From the NCBI GenBank assembly GCA_022487055.1, contig JAKVJJ010000003.1, forward strand, positions 1-64,000: a stretch of DNA of 64,000 nt, written 5' to 3'. Of the stretch, positions 37,711 to 48,378 are shown piece after piece (within the stretch, counting starts at the first letter, position 1; every line of letters starts with the position of its first letter). A program made the translations under genes and the position numbers. This stretch comes from Oscillospiraceae bacterium. Its GTDB lineage: Bacteria > Bacillota > Clostridia > Oscillospirales > Acutalibacteraceae. The notes under the pieces are model-generated. The model ran no database searches. It saw only the letters and a program-made list of their open reading frames with translations, and was not told where the DNA came from.

Positions 37711-38778
37711 ATGGAAGAAGGAATTTTGTTGGCAAACAGAGTAACCATTCAAGATATTGCTGACGTCCTTGGCGTTTCTCGTAACACTGTGTCGAAAGCT
37801 CTCAATAATACCGGCGTTCTGGCAGAATCCACCAAGGTACGTATCCTACAGAAAGCCGCAGAAATGGGATATGGCCAATTTCCCATCTCAGAAGGAACTT
37901 CATTATTCGGCAAAGGACGAGAGATTGCGCTTTTTACGACTGCAGTTTTGGACACTTCGCACTTTGGCTCCGTCATGCTTGATTATTTTCAAAATGAGAT
38001 TGCGAAATTGGGATATCGCTTTGCAATCTATCTTGTTCGTGAAAATGAGATAAAAAGTAAAGCGCTTCCGACCACCTTCCACAAAGAAAATGTTGACGGT
38101 ATTTTGTGTGTGGAACTTTTTGACCGCGAATATAGTCAGTTGGTTTGTGAAATCGGACTTCCGACTTTATTTGTAGATGCCCCTGCAAATTTGGACTCGC
38201 TGTCTTTAAAAGCAGATGTACTGCTGATGAACAGTTCTTCTAACATTTATCACTTCATTCAGGAAATGACTCGCCGCGGGAAAACCAGCTTTGGCTTCAT
38301 TGGGGAATATCAACACTGTCAATCGTTCTATGAACGGTTTTATGCCTACAAACACGCACTGGATGCCTTACATTTACCACCAAAAGATGAATTTTGTATT
38401 CTTGGAAATGACGCAAAGTTTACCTACACCGATTACTTGCATGACCAGCTAAACAAAATGCAAGCGCTTCCTCAAGTTTTTCTCTGTGCAAATGACTTTG
38501 TGGCAATTGATTTTCTCCGAGTGCTAAGAGAAAAAGGAATCCGTGTACCGCAAGATGTATATTTGTGTGGATTTGATGATTCATCCGAATCAAGGATTTT
38601 GTCCCCGTCACTCACTACAATCCACATATACAGTGAAATCATGGGATTTTCAGCAGTGCATCTCCTCATTTCTCGCATTAAAAATCCATCTTTAAACTAT
38701 CGCGTTCTCTATACAGAAACGACCCTAAAATATCGTGAATCCACTGGTGACACTTTTGATAAGGACACTGTAAAATAA
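37711..38778 (+). CDS. LacI family transcriptional regulator
   Basis: VTIQDIADVLGVSRNTVSKALNNTGVLAESTKVRILQKAAEMGY HTH plus periplasmic-binding-like domain. Confidence 0.93.
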   Translation: MEEGILLANRVTIQDIADVLGVSRNTVSKALNNTGVLAESTKVRILQKAAEMGYGQFPISEGTSLFGKGREIALFTTAVLDTSHFGSVMLDYFQNEIAKLGYRFAIYLVRENEIKSKALPTTFHKENVDGILCVELFDREYSQLVCEIGLPTLFVDAPANLDSLSLKADVLLMNSSSNIYHFIQEMTRRGKTSFGFIGEYQHCQSFYERFYAYKHALDALHLPPKDEFCILGNDAKFTYTDYLHDQLNKMQALPQVFLCANDFVAIDFLRVLREKGIRVPQDVYLCGFDDSSESRILSPSLTTIHIYSEIMGFSAVHLLISRIKNPSLNYRVLYTETTLKYRESTGDTFDKDTVK

Positions 38779-38924
38779 ACACAAACAAATTTGTAGCCAC
38801 CCCTGCCGACTTTAAAAGTAAAAATTCTTCTTTGAAATGCAACTACTAAGGTGTTGTGATAAAGCAAAATCGTAACACCCTGACACAATAAAAATGTACG
38901 GAATTACAAAGCAAGTAATCTCAA

Positions 38925-38971
38925 ACTAAGGGCAAGACCACACCTTATTTCTGTGCGGTATTGCCCTTAGT
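38925..38971. terminator. Rho-independent hairpin
   Basis: ACTAAGGGCAAGACC...GGTATTGCCCTTAGT. Confidence 0.55.
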
Positions 38972-39215
38972 GAAAACAACCTTTTGGAATACAGAAAACT
39001 GGAAGCAAGAGCTTTATAGGTGACTATCCGTTTCAACGAGCTTTCGACCATGATTTATCCTGATTGCCATTTTCCGCACTGCTATCCTCGTTTTTTCATA
39101 ATAGCTAAATTTCTTCTTTTATTTTATTACAATTAAGTGTACCAAATATATATGATATGTCACGTAGGCATTTTCGACAAAATTAGAAAAATTTTATACC
39201 TTTACAATAAAAAAA

Positions 39216-39255
39216 CTGGATAAGAAGTGGGTGTACCCCACCATCTTATCCAGTA
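39216..39255 (-). terminator. Rho-independent hairpin 3' of second GH32
   Basis: ACTGGATAAGA...TCTTATCCAGT inverted repeat. Confidence 0.6.
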
Positions 39256-39485
39256 TATACCCTCCGATGAATATGTATATTTTATCAAAAATAATCTGTC
39301 ATTTCAAGCAGATTTCGGAACAATTTTGTGGTATTACAGCATATTCACGGTGCAAAGAAGCCGATCTCTTACGGGATGTTTCGCTCGAAACCTCATTGAG
39401 ACGGAACTTTCTATCCAGTTTTGCGCCATCAATCAGATAGAAAATCATCTCTATTTTTGCTCTACGTGGAAAATGCTTGATTATG

Positions 39486-41003
39486 TTAGTTGTTTGTGAT
39501 ATCTTTTTCGTTCCTTGGCATTTGCCAACTGTGTGCGTTAAGAATTGTGTCCCCGCCAAAAGATTCAAAAAATAATTTGTTACTTTTATTTTCAGCAAAA
39601 ATTGCACAGTCCATACAAAGCGTATCGCCTACGAACAATTCAATACTGCTTGTATCGCTGAATAAATCCAGACTTAAGTTACCGTCAGAATTTAGCGGGA
39701 GCGGTCTCGTCATTGTCCCTTTCATGCAAAAGTCTGAATGAGACCGGTCAAAAGTCAGAACTTGATTCTTAAAATCCAGTTGTATCACAGTGTCTTCAAA
39801 ATCTGAGTGGCGTATATGTATCTGCAGAGAATCGGCGTTTGTTAAATGAAGATCAATGTCAAGATGCAACTCAAAGTGTATGTTATCGCCCACTGTAAGA
39901 TTTTGCTTTATCTCTTTAGCGCATTTTAACAGACCCAAATCTTGAGCAGAGCTCCTTAACAATTTCATTTCATCAGCAGGCTTAAAATGTAGTAAACCAT
40001 CTTTACCGAGAGTGATTTCACGGGGTATGCTCATGCAACTGCACCAATTCTCCATTGGAGCCGCACCGAAGCCAGAAAACCACGGCATCCAATCCCATGC
40101 ATTCTGCCATCCGACCATAATCCTGCGTCCATCAGGAGCCTGCATCGTTTGAGGACCGTAGAAATCAAATCCTGCATCAATTTCGCCTTTTGTTTTCCAA
40201 GTAAAGCGGCAGGTGTCATAATCCATATCGCCCACAAGATAGATTGTCTTATACACTCCCAGATTCATCGGTGAAAATTGAAGGACATATTTGTCTTCAA
40301 GAGGGAAAAAATCGGGGCATTCCCACATCGAGCCGAGTTTTCCTTCACCGCGAACGAGCACCCCTTTATATTCCCATTGAATCAGATCAGTTGACCTGAA
40401 AATTGCACAGCAAGCATCCCCATTAATTTTGCTTGCAACAACACAATACCATAAATTCCCGTGCTTCCAAATTTTCGGGTCGCGAAAATTGGCTGCATCG
40501 AGCTCCTTAGGGCAGTCAATTACTGGGTTGTTATGATACTTACTAAAATGGATTCCATCATCACTCCATGCAAGGCACTGCTTCTGAGTCTGAACACCAT
40601 GCTCTACAAGGTTTGCCGTGTACAGTATCACCAATTTTTCTCCAGCAACTACAGACGAACCGGAATAGCAGCCTCCGCGAAAACAAGTGTCATAAGGTTC
40701 GCTGGGTGCTAAAGCGATTGGATGATGTGTCCAGTGTACCAGATCCTCACTACTGGCGTGTCCCCAATGCATATTGGCCCATACCGCAGAGTAAGGATTA
40801 TGCTGATAAAATAAATGATATCTTCCTTTGAAGTAAACAAAACCGTTGGGGTCATTCATCCAATAGGCGGGGGGCATCAAATGATATCCCTGACGAAAGC
40901 GGCCTTGTGCTACGATATCTTTTACCGCATTCACGGATTGTGTAGCACGCCCAATCTGCCTATCTAGCCGTTGTTTATCTGCTTCTGTCTGATAAAATTC
41001 CAT
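39486..41003 (-). CDS. glycoside hydrolase family 32 protein
   Basis: AYWMNDPNGFVYFKGRYHLFYQHNPYS, NFRDPKIW, WECPDFFPL motifs. Confidence 0.94.
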   Translation of the reverse strand: MEFYQTEADKQRLDRQIGRATQSVNAVKDIVAQGRFRQGYHLMPPAYWMNDPNGFVYFKGRYHLFYQHNPYSAVWANMHWGHASSEDLVHWTHHPIALAPSEPYDTCFRGGCYSGSSVVAGEKLVILYTANLVEHGVQTQKQCLAWSDDGIHFSKYHNNPVIDCPKELDAANFRDPKIWKHGNLWYCVVASKINGDACCAIFRSTDLIQWEYKGVLVRGEGKLGSMWECPDFFPLEDKYVLQFSPMNLGVYKTIYLVGDMDYDTCRFTWKTKGEIDAGFDFYGPQTMQAPDGRRIMVGWQNAWDWMPWFSGFGAAPMENWCSCMSIPREITLGKDGLLHFKPADEMKLLRSSAQDLGLLKCAKEIKQNLTVGDNIHFELHLDIDLHLTNADSLQIHIRHSDFEDTVIQLDFKNQVLTFDRSHSDFCMKGTMTRPLPLNSDGNLSLDLFSDTSSIELFVGDTLCMDCAIFAENKSNKLFFESFGGDTILNAHSWQMPRNEKDITNN

Positions 41004-41056
41004 GGATATTCTCCTAATATCAAATCTTTTCTATAGCGTCCTGCTTGTCTAACAGG

Positions 41057-42400
41057 TTACTTGAACTTTTCGCGCTGTTCTTTCGCAAATTGCGTATTAA
41101 GTACTGACTCATGACGAGCCTTTTCTTCTTTGATGCGAATTTGCTCCTGTCTGACGGGATTATACTCTTTCCAACGAGCATCGTAATTTTTATGCGCTTG
41201 AATCATTTCTTCTGTCATTTCAGGTTTTGTTAAAGTACGCTCCGGCCATTGAGGAACAACGGGTAATCTTTTATCGACAGGAAGAATTGATAATTTTGTT
41301 AGTGTGGGTAACTGTTGATACCAATAGGCTGTTGAACTCCAATCATCCGATAATTGATTGGCGTGACCATGTTCAATGGTAACCTTTAAACTCTTTTCAA
41401 AGCGCACCGGGTCTGTAATATGAAAGCGATACGAAACTTGGAACCCGTCCGTATTGCTTTCATGAACAATGGTACCGAAGAAAGGAAACGCATTTTTCTG
41501 CATGCCCCATGCATGGTTTAAATAGTCTTCGGTTCCGGTTCCATTTAGGCTTGGATATTCTTCGCCATCAATAAAAAACATATCATTGCCTTCGCCCCAC
41601 CAACTTCCCTGAAAGTGTCTCACTGTCAAATTGCATCCAACATAATGTCCGGTTCCTTTTGTGTCAAGAAGCACATAATTTCCGTCACCTTTTAAATTGG
41701 AAACCGTATTGACTTCAGGAGTGTTAACTTGCAGATCCGGTCCCCATCCATCGCAAGGGTTCTGGCGATTCCAGCAAGCATGAAAATAAGCTGTATCTGG
41801 GCTTAGCGGTTCTTGATACATTTCATAATCAATATTGAAATAAAGAATGAATGGAAGTTCATTCTGGTTGATAATTTCAATTTTTGCCTTTTTATTGAAT
41901 GGCATTGGGAAATAACACGAAACAGAGCATGGCGCACCATATTTCCCGGCTTCTTCCGGCTTTAACGATACGTTAAAAGGCAGTGATGAAAAATTGCCTG
42001 GAAAGCTGTTACCTATGCAAAAGAAATCACCGAATGGGGCAAGCACACTTGGCGTATCTTGATCATCCCAGGTAATACGAATTAAGGCTTTACGATAATA
42101 GAACGGGTCATAATCATCCCAAATCACTCCGAGTGCTGGATGAATCTCCATGACAGGTGCAGCATTGGCATTGAGCACAGGATCAAGAATAGATGGTGCT
42201 CTTACTTTTCGGCAAGACGAAGTCATCCACATATGTGTTATGCATCCAGGTCCTTCTATCTCTCCAAGCGTAATGCTTTCGCCTGCAGGAATTTCCCAAT
42301 AATCCTGATTTCTTCCACTATGATCCCAACTGGATAGACGTCCGTTTCTTGCCTTTTTTACTGTTGTCAAGTCCTGAAATAATCCAGATAGTTTGTTCAT
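41057..42400 (-). CDS. DUF2961 family protein (GH172-like; fructofuranosidase/difructose dianhydride-type enzyme)
   Basis: GRLSSWDHSGRNQDYWEIPAGESITLGEIEGPGCITHMWMT, RITWDDQDTPSVLAPFGDFFCIG, GTGTEDYLNHAWGM, DGFQVSYRFHITDPVRFEKSLKVTIEHGHAN are DUF2961 hallmarks; adjacent to GH32. Confidence 0.88.
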   Translation of the reverse strand: MNKLSGLFQDLTTVKKARNGRLSSWDHSGRNQDYWEIPAGESITLGEIEGPGCITHMWMTSSCRKVRAPSILDPVLNANAAPVMEIHPALGVIWDDYDPFYYRKALIRITWDDQDTPSVLAPFGDFFCIGNSFPGNFSSLPFNVSLKPEEAGKYGAPCSVSCYFPMPFNKKAKIEIINQNELPFILYFNIDYEMYQEPLSPDTAYFHACWNRQNPCDGWGPDLQVNTPEVNTVSNLKGDGNYVLLDTKGTGHYVGCNLTVRHFQGSWWGEGNDMFFIDGEEYPSLNGTGTEDYLNHAWGMQKNAFPFFGTIVHESNTDGFQVSYRFHITDPVRFEKSLKVTIEHGHANQLSDDWSSTAYWYQQLPTLTKLSILPVDKRLPVVPQWPERTLTKPEMTEEMIQAHKNYDARWKEYNPVRQEQIRIKEEKARHESVLNTQFAKEQREKFK

Positions 42401-42451
42401 ATATATCCTTCCCTTCAAAAACTTTTTACACTTTTAAAATTATAAGTTCTC

Positions 42452-43306
42452 TTAGCCCTTAACCGCACCTGCAGTCATTCCACTAACAATATTTTTCTGG
42501 AAAATACCATAGAAGATCAGCTCTGGAATGATCATTAGCGTACTTGAAGCAATCATCCCTGAATAATCGATATTGTACTTCCCTTTAAAGAATGATGCTC
42601 CAAGGGCAAGTGTATAATTTGATGTATGGTGCAATATAACTGAGGCAAAAGGGAACTCATTCCAAATATACAGCACATTAAAAACAACGACTGTTGCAAT
42701 AACAGGCTTTGCCATAGGTACAATTACTCTGATAATCAGCTGACCAAGGTTACACCCGTCGATAATCGCTGCTTCATCAATCTCACTAGGCAGTTCCTTT
42801 AAATACCCTACAAAAAGGAGAGTATTGAAAGATACAGATGAGGCCACATAAGGCATAACCAAACCCATTTGTTCTTTTAAATGAACGATTGTGTTAATTC
42901 TGTAAACCGGAAACAATAAAATGAAAGGTGAAATAGCCAAACCAAGAAGTAAAAACTCATAAAGTGCTGATCGAGTTTTTTTGCAACGAAAAGTCATTTT
43001 TGCCAAGGCAAACGAACTTGCAAAGGTAAAACACAATTCAATAGCGATACTGACGACTACAATAAAAATCGTATTTTTATATAAGTTACCCAAATTGAGT
43101 AGTTGAATCGCACGCCTATAATTTTCCAGATTTATCGTTGTAGGAAATGAGAGAGGATTCGACAAAATCTGTGAATTTCCTTTGAAGGAAAGCATTATCA
43201 TCCATAAAAACGGCAATATGGCTAAAAGGACAACTAATGTCAAAAGGACATATATGCCTACCTGAGCACCTGTGCTGAAACCAGTTCTCCGATTTGATTT
43301 ATTCAT
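42452..43306 (-). CDS. carbohydrate ABC transporter permease (MalG type)
   Basis: GYLKELPSEIDEAAIIDGCNLGQLIIRVIVPMAKP EAA loop. Confidence 0.92.
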   Translation of the reverse strand: MNKSNRRTGFSTGAQVGIYVLLTLVVLLAILPFLWMIMLSFKGNSQILSNPLSFPTTINLENYRRAIQLLNLGNLYKNTIFIVVVSIAIELCFTFASSFALAKMTFRCKKTRSALYEFLLLGLAISPFILLFPVYRINTIVHLKEQMGLVMPYVASSVSFNTLLFVGYLKELPSEIDEAAIIDGCNLGQLIIRVIVPMAKPVIATVVVFNVLYIWNEFPFASVILHHTSNYTLALGASFFKGKYNIDYSGMIASSTLMIIPELIFYGIFQKNIVSGMTAGAVKG

Positions 43307-44184
43307 GATACTTCCTTTCTGCCACGTTCCTTTGACAGTCCGAAATATATTGCGATGACTACAAGAGAAATGAAAAAGGTAACAGTAGCAAGCGACATAC
43401 CATATCCATATTCCCCGTTGGTAAATGTAGCTGAATAGCTGTAAGTAATCAAAGTTTCCGAAATATGATTTGGACCGCCATTTGTAAGCTGCTGCACAAT
43501 TTCAAAGATTTTAAAAGTTCCGGTTATTACTAGAATAGCTACCGTAGATATAGTTGACCGCATCATTGGAATAGTAACATACCGGAGTTTCTGCCAAACG
43601 GAGGCACCGTCAATTTGAACAGCTTCCTCGATTTCTACAGGAATCATTTTGAGTCCTGCAAGATAAATTGTTGCCAGATAGCCCAGCTGCTGCCAAAAAT
43701 AGACAATTGCAACGGACACTGGCGTTAACGTTTTGCCTCCAATCCATTTGATTCCTTGACCAAAACCAAGAGATCGAATGATAGCGTTTATCAATCCGAT
43801 TTGTGGATCAAGGATGAAAACCCAAAGAATACCCACGATGATTGGTGCAATCACAGCTGGCGAGAATATGAGTGACTGGGCAAAACTTTTTCCCTTTAGG
43901 TTAAGGTTTAACAATAGCGCAACCACAAACGCTCCAATCATCAGCAAGACAAATGCAATCACGAAAATCACAGCTGTATTTTTCAAAGCAATCCAAAACG
44001 TATGATCCCGGAACAACCGCATATAATTATTAAAACCTACAATTTTAGCTTTACCGATCCCAGTGTATTTTGTAAAACTATATCCAATTGCTATAGCAAT
44101 TGGTATAATCATATAAACTAGATAAATCATCAAAGTAGGAATCAACATCATTAAAATGTTTCTTTTTCTACTCAGCCAATGCAT
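43303..44184 (-). CDS. sugar ABC transporter permease (MalF type)
   Basis: LKMIPVEIEEAVQIDGASVWQKLRYVTIPMMRS; 4-bp overlap with the next permease. Confidence 0.92.
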   Translation of the reverse strand: MHWLSRKRNILMMLIPTLMIYLVYMIIPIAIAIGYSFTKYTGIGKAKIVGFNNYMRLFRDHTFWIALKNTAVIFVIAFVLLMIGAFVVALLLNLNLKGKSFAQSLIFSPAVIAPIIVGILWVFILDPQIGLINAIIRSLGFGQGIKWIGGKTLTPVSVAIVYFWQQLGYLATIYLAGLKMIPVEIEEAVQIDGASVWQKLRYVTIPMMRSTISTVAILVITGTFKIFEIVQQLTNGGPNHISETLITYSYSATFTNGEYGYGMSLATVTFFISLVVIAIYFGLSKERGRKEVS

Positions 44185-44216
44185 AGCGGAACCCCCCTCT
44201 TTGCAGAAAACTACTT

Positions 44217-45551
44217 TTACTGTTGCTGTTGGACCGAATCAATTTTTTCCAGAGCCTCTTTGGGTGAATAAGTACCAAGCATCGTGCCATAAATGGAATC
44301 ATATAGTTGGGCCTGAACTGCTTCCGTCAATACAAGATCTGGCTGCGCCTTGGGGCTACTCCATCCGGATTCTTGTAATGCAGTCACAACTGCCTTAAAG
44401 GCGGGCTTACTTTCAAGATTAGCATCCACTTTATAATTTGTCGCAGGGATAATAGAACCTTCATAAGAGATTTTAGCTGCCTGCTTGCTGTAATAAAATG
44501 CTAAGAATTTATAAACAGCATCTTTTTTCGATTGGTTATCACCTACAGCTTTGCTGACGCAGAACGGAGCCGATGAAACGTTCATGGAAACTTTTTGGTT
44601 ATCACTAGAATCCTGGAAAGTGGGGCCCCACCAAAATCCGATATTTTTACCAATAGATTTATCTAGTACGCCCGCATCCCATACTCCGGAATCAAACATG
44701 GCGGCTTTGCCGCTCGTAAAATCTGCCTTAGCCTGAAAATACGTGCTGGTTGCGCAGTTGCTGGGGAAAGCTCCGGCTTTGCCGAGAGTATTTATTTTAC
44801 TAAAGTACTTTAAGAAGTCCGGATTGTCGAATTTTGCTTTTCCATTTAAGATGGAATCAATTTTACTGAAGTATCCATACCGTTCCAGTCCGGTCAAGAA
44901 GCCCCAAACACTGTATGCATCTTTTGCCCCCTGTGCAATCGGGATGATTCCTTTTGTATGCAAAGCCTTTACCATTTTTATCAGTTCATCATAGGTGGTC
45001 CCATTTTTAGGTGCATCAATACCGACTCTCTTAAAAACCGCTTTGTTATACCAAAAACCGGTGACCAACGACTGATACGGAAGTCCGTACTGCTTGCCGT
45101 CTGAACTGCGTGATGCAGCTTTCATGTTTTCAGACAAGGCAGTATTTACAGCCGGATACGCTTTTAGGAAGTCAGAAAGATCAAGCAACACTCCAGAACT
45201 GTTGAGTTGCGGTGCAACGCTTGAATCCATCCAGAAGATATCCGGCAGTTCACCAGACTGGGCGTCCAATTTCATCTTATTGACGTGCGCATCCTTATCA
45301 TTGCCCTGTATCTGCACGGTAATATTAGGGTTAGCCTGCTCAAATGCTTTAATTATTTTTCCCGTAACGGGTTCCTGCTCATCAACATTGGCAACATGCA
45401 TACCGAGTGTGATAACTGTTTTACTGCCTGACTTTTTTTCGGAAGCGACATCGGATGAAGAACTTTGGTTACTAGTCGCACAGCCCGTAACTGAGGTTGC
45501 AATCGCTGCTGCCAATCCAAACGTAACGATTCTCTTCAATACGCTTTTCAA
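44217..45551 (-). CDS. ABC transporter extracellular sugar-binding lipoprotein
   Basis: Lipobox ATSVTGCATS; family 1 SBP features ...MKLDAQSGELPDIFWMDSS..., GLPYQSLVTGFWYNKAVFKRVGI. Confidence 0.93.
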   Translation of the reverse strand: MKSVLKRIVTFGLAAAIATSVTGCATSNQSSSSDVASEKKSGSKTVITLGMHVANVDEQEPVTGKIIKAFEQANPNITVQIQGNDKDAHVNKMKLDAQSGELPDIFWMDSSVAPQLNSSGVLLDLSDFLKAYPAVNTALSENMKAASRSSDGKQYGLPYQSLVTGFWYNKAVFKRVGIDAPKNGTTYDELIKMVKALHTKGIIPIAQGAKDAYSVWGFLTGLERYGYFSKIDSILNGKAKFDNPDFLKYFSKINTLGKAGAFPSNCATSTYFQAKADFTSGKAAMFDSGVWDAGVLDKSIGKNIGFWWGPTFQDSSDNQKVSMNVSSAPFCVSKAVGDNQSKKDAVYKFLAFYYSKQAAKISYEGSIIPATNYKVDANLESKPAFKAVVTALQESGWSSPKAQPDLVLTEAVQAQLYDSIYGTMLGTYSPKEALEKIDSVQQQQ

Positions 45552-45782
45552 AATGTTTTCCTCCTTGTTTTTTGCTTACCCAAATTTGCTTGCAATCGTA
45601 TGTGGAACCGGTTCTACATACGATTATAACCGTACGCGTTTTAAAAGTCAACGCTTATTGTTATATTCATAATAAATTACAAATAATTAAATAGTAATTA
45701 TGCATATAGCATATATTCTTTTAAACTTTATATTATTATGCCTAGAATGTTTTATTATAAATTTGAATATTTATATAAAAAA

Positions 45783-45818
45783 TTAACGCATTTTCCATTT
45801 CTTGGTTGGGAAATGCGT
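45783..45818. terminator. Rho-independent hairpin
   Basis: AACGCATTTTCC...GGGAAATGCGTT. Confidence 0.5.
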
Positions 45819-45842
45819 TCCATTATAGACTAAATATAAGCG

Positions 45843-46820
45843 CTAAAGAGTAGTATTCCCCTGTTTCAGTTCCACATCCAAGAGGATTTGATCCGACTCA
45901 AGTCTTCCACCCTTTATGAGTGTCAAAACTGAGTCAGCAGCGGTTTTACCCAAATCAGCCATTGGCTGAACGACTGTTGTAAGTGATGGCGAGCATCCTT
46001 CAGCAAATGAAGTACCATCATAGCCGACAACTTTTACATCCTGAGGAATCCGTTTACCCCGCTCAAGGAGAACCCGAATGAAAGCCATAGCTACCTGATC
46101 AGTTGCAAAGATTCCATCTATATCCTGCATTTTATCCAACACTTGTTTTGCGACGTTTAAGTATTCTTGAAAATTGAACAGGTTCCAAGCAAGCTCTACT
46201 GTCCTCACTTGAACTCCGTGCGATTTCATGACTTCACTGAAGACAATATGCCGCTGCTCAGAATAGGAATGAACTTTTCTGCACCCCATAATCTGTACGA
46301 CATTATGGCAGCCGGAATGCAGCAGCGCTTGGGCAGCAAGCCGCCCGCCTTTGCAATGATCGACGCAAATATTGGGAATTCCTTCAATAATGCGATCGAG
46401 GGCAACGATAGGTAAATTGAGGTTTCGATATTTTTCGATTTCCAGTGAGTGGGCCCCCATAATAATGCCATCCACGATTCTTCTGCGCAGCATGTCGACA
46501 AATTCTTTTTCCCGGTTGCTCTTTTCAACCGTATTGCAAAGGACGACTTTATATCCATTCTTATACAGTTCCTCTTCAATAAATTTCGTTACCATTGCGA
46601 AAAAAGGATGTGATATGTCTGGCACCATAACACCGATAAAGTTGGTCCTATTATGGAACAGATTTCTAGCCATTTCATTGGGCATATAATCCAGTTCCTC
46701 CATTGCAGATAAAACTTTACGCCGTGTATCTTCAGAAACGTATCCACTACTATTTAATACCCTCGACACCGTGCTAACAGCGACCTCAGCTTTTCGCGCT
46801 ACATCACGAATACTTGCCAT
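45843..46820 (-). CDS. LacI family transcriptional regulator
   Basis: MASIRDVARKAEVAVSTVSRVLNSSGYVSEDTRRKVLSAMEELDYMPN. Confidence 0.96.
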   Translation of the reverse strand: MASIRDVARKAEVAVSTVSRVLNSSGYVSEDTRRKVLSAMEELDYMPNEMARNLFHNRTNFIGVMVPDISHPFFAMVTKFIEEELYKNGYKVVLCNTVEKSNREKEFVDMLRRRIVDGIIMGAHSLEIEKYRNLNLPIVALDRIIEGIPNICVDHCKGGRLAAQALLHSGCHNVVQIMGCRKVHSYSEQRHIVFSEVMKSHGVQVRTVELAWNLFNFQEYLNVAKQVLDKMQDIDGIFATDQVAMAFIRVLLERGKRIPQDVKVVGYDGTSFAEGCSPSLTTVVQPMADLGKTAADSVLTLIKGGRLESDQILLDVELKQGNTTL

Positions 46821-47059
46821 ATTAATTATTCCTCCAAGACTTTTCTTGTTTTTACTATATCATGTTTATTGAATAACCGCAACAACGCATATGGAACAGT
46901 TACATAATTTTGTGGAACAAGTACATTAAATTTTATATTTTTAATTATATTATAATATAATTATCAGTAATACCATATAGATGTTGATGTTTTTGATTAA
47001 TAAGTATAAAATACAGATAGGTAACGCGTTCTATAAAAATCTAATTAAGGAGTTAGGCT

Positions 47060-48025
47060 ATGAATTATGATGTAACAGCAATGGGTGAACTTTTAATTGA
47101 TTTTACGCAGAATGGAATTTCAGAACAAGGCAACAACTTGTTTGAGGCAAATCCGGGTGGCGCACCCTGCAATGTTCTTGCAATGTTGAATAAACTCGGA
47201 AAGAAAACAGCTTTTATTGGAAAAGTTGGTGATGATCTTTTCGGCCGATTGCTCACCAAAGTCGTTTCTCAGGCCGGTATAGATATTAATGGTCTTGTTT
47301 CAGATACCTCAAGCCGAACAACATTAGCCTTCGTTCAAAATTCTCCGGACGGTGATAGAGACTTTTCGTTCTACAGAAACCCTGGCGCAGATCAAATGAT
47401 TACATCTTCAGAAGTCCGGACGGATATTATTCAAAATTCCAAAGTGTTCCACTTTGGTACGCTTTCTTTAACTGATGAGCCTGCCCGCAGTGCAACACAG
47501 TCGGCTGTTAATGCCGCAATGGAAGCAGAAGTTTTAATTTCATTCGATCCGAACCTTCGTCCGCCACTTTGGCATTCCTTAGGAGAAGCTAAAAAACAGA
47601 TGGCTTGGGGCTGTAGCCAGTGTAAAGTGCTGAAAATTGCTGAAGAAGAACTTACGTTTTTGACAGGAAAGGACACGCTTGCCAATGGGATTGTTTCCCT
47701 ACGTGAGCAATTCCCTAATATCGCTTTAATACTGGTTACAAAAGGTAAAAATGGTGCTGAATCCTTTTTCAAAGATATTCATGTTTCAGTTCCCTCGTAC
47801 CTCGGAGTTAAGACCATTGATACAACAGGTGCCGGCGATACCTTCTGTGGCAGTTGCCTTTCTTATCTGATCGACCATAATCTGGAAACTCTTACTGAAC
47901 AGCAGCTCGTCAGTATGCTGAAATTTGCAAACGCAGCGGCTTCATTAGTTACAACAAAGAAAGGAGCTATCCTCTCTATGCCTACCCGAGCAGAAATAAT
48001 GCAACTTATTCAACAGAATAAGTGA
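47060..48025 (+). CDS. PfkB-family carbohydrate kinase, fructokinase
   Basis: GELLIDF, NPGGAPCNVLAMLNKLGKKTAFIGKVGDDLFG, TIDTTGAGDTFCGSCL. Confidence 0.94.
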   Translation: MNYDVTAMGELLIDFTQNGISEQGNNLFEANPGGAPCNVLAMLNKLGKKTAFIGKVGDDLFGRLLTKVVSQAGIDINGLVSDTSSRTTLAFVQNSPDGDRDFSFYRNPGADQMITSSEVRTDIIQNSKVFHFGTLSLTDEPARSATQSAVNAAMEAEVLISFDPNLRPPLWHSLGEAKKQMAWGCSQCKVLKIAEEELTFLTGKDTLANGIVSLREQFPNIALILVTKGKNGAESFFKDIHVSVPSYLGVKTIDTTGAGDTFCGSCLSYLIDHNLETLTEQQLVSMLKFANAAASLVTTKKGAILSMPTRAEIMQLIQQNK

Positions 48026-48378
48026 CGCTCAAAATGTAACTTTTACTTAATGATTTTTTGCATGGCGTACTCCTTTTCTAATAGATATTGTAATCCATTG
48101 GGCAGGGGTGTTACAAGTTCACTATACCACTACATAACCCGGGTACAAGCCCAATCTGCCATTTTTGAATATATTGCAACCGGCAGCGCCGGAATGCCGC
48201 CATTGGCAATATCCCACTGCGGAATTCCGACGTCGTTTCTATCTCCGAGATATTCTTTGATTTCAGCCGATTGCACTTCTGCCTCCTCTCCGATAAATCG
48301 AGAACGGCTCAAACGGTGAGATTGCATTTCTTGCAAAGGAATATAGGAACCATGCGGATTCCTGAATTAAATCTTTAC

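Noticed and set aside
48130-48336. 68-aa minus-strand ORF near the island's distal edge (...DVGIPQWDIANGGIPALPVAIYSKM...)
   Set aside because: Could be a gene remnant but I cannot assign a family; not reported as a feature.
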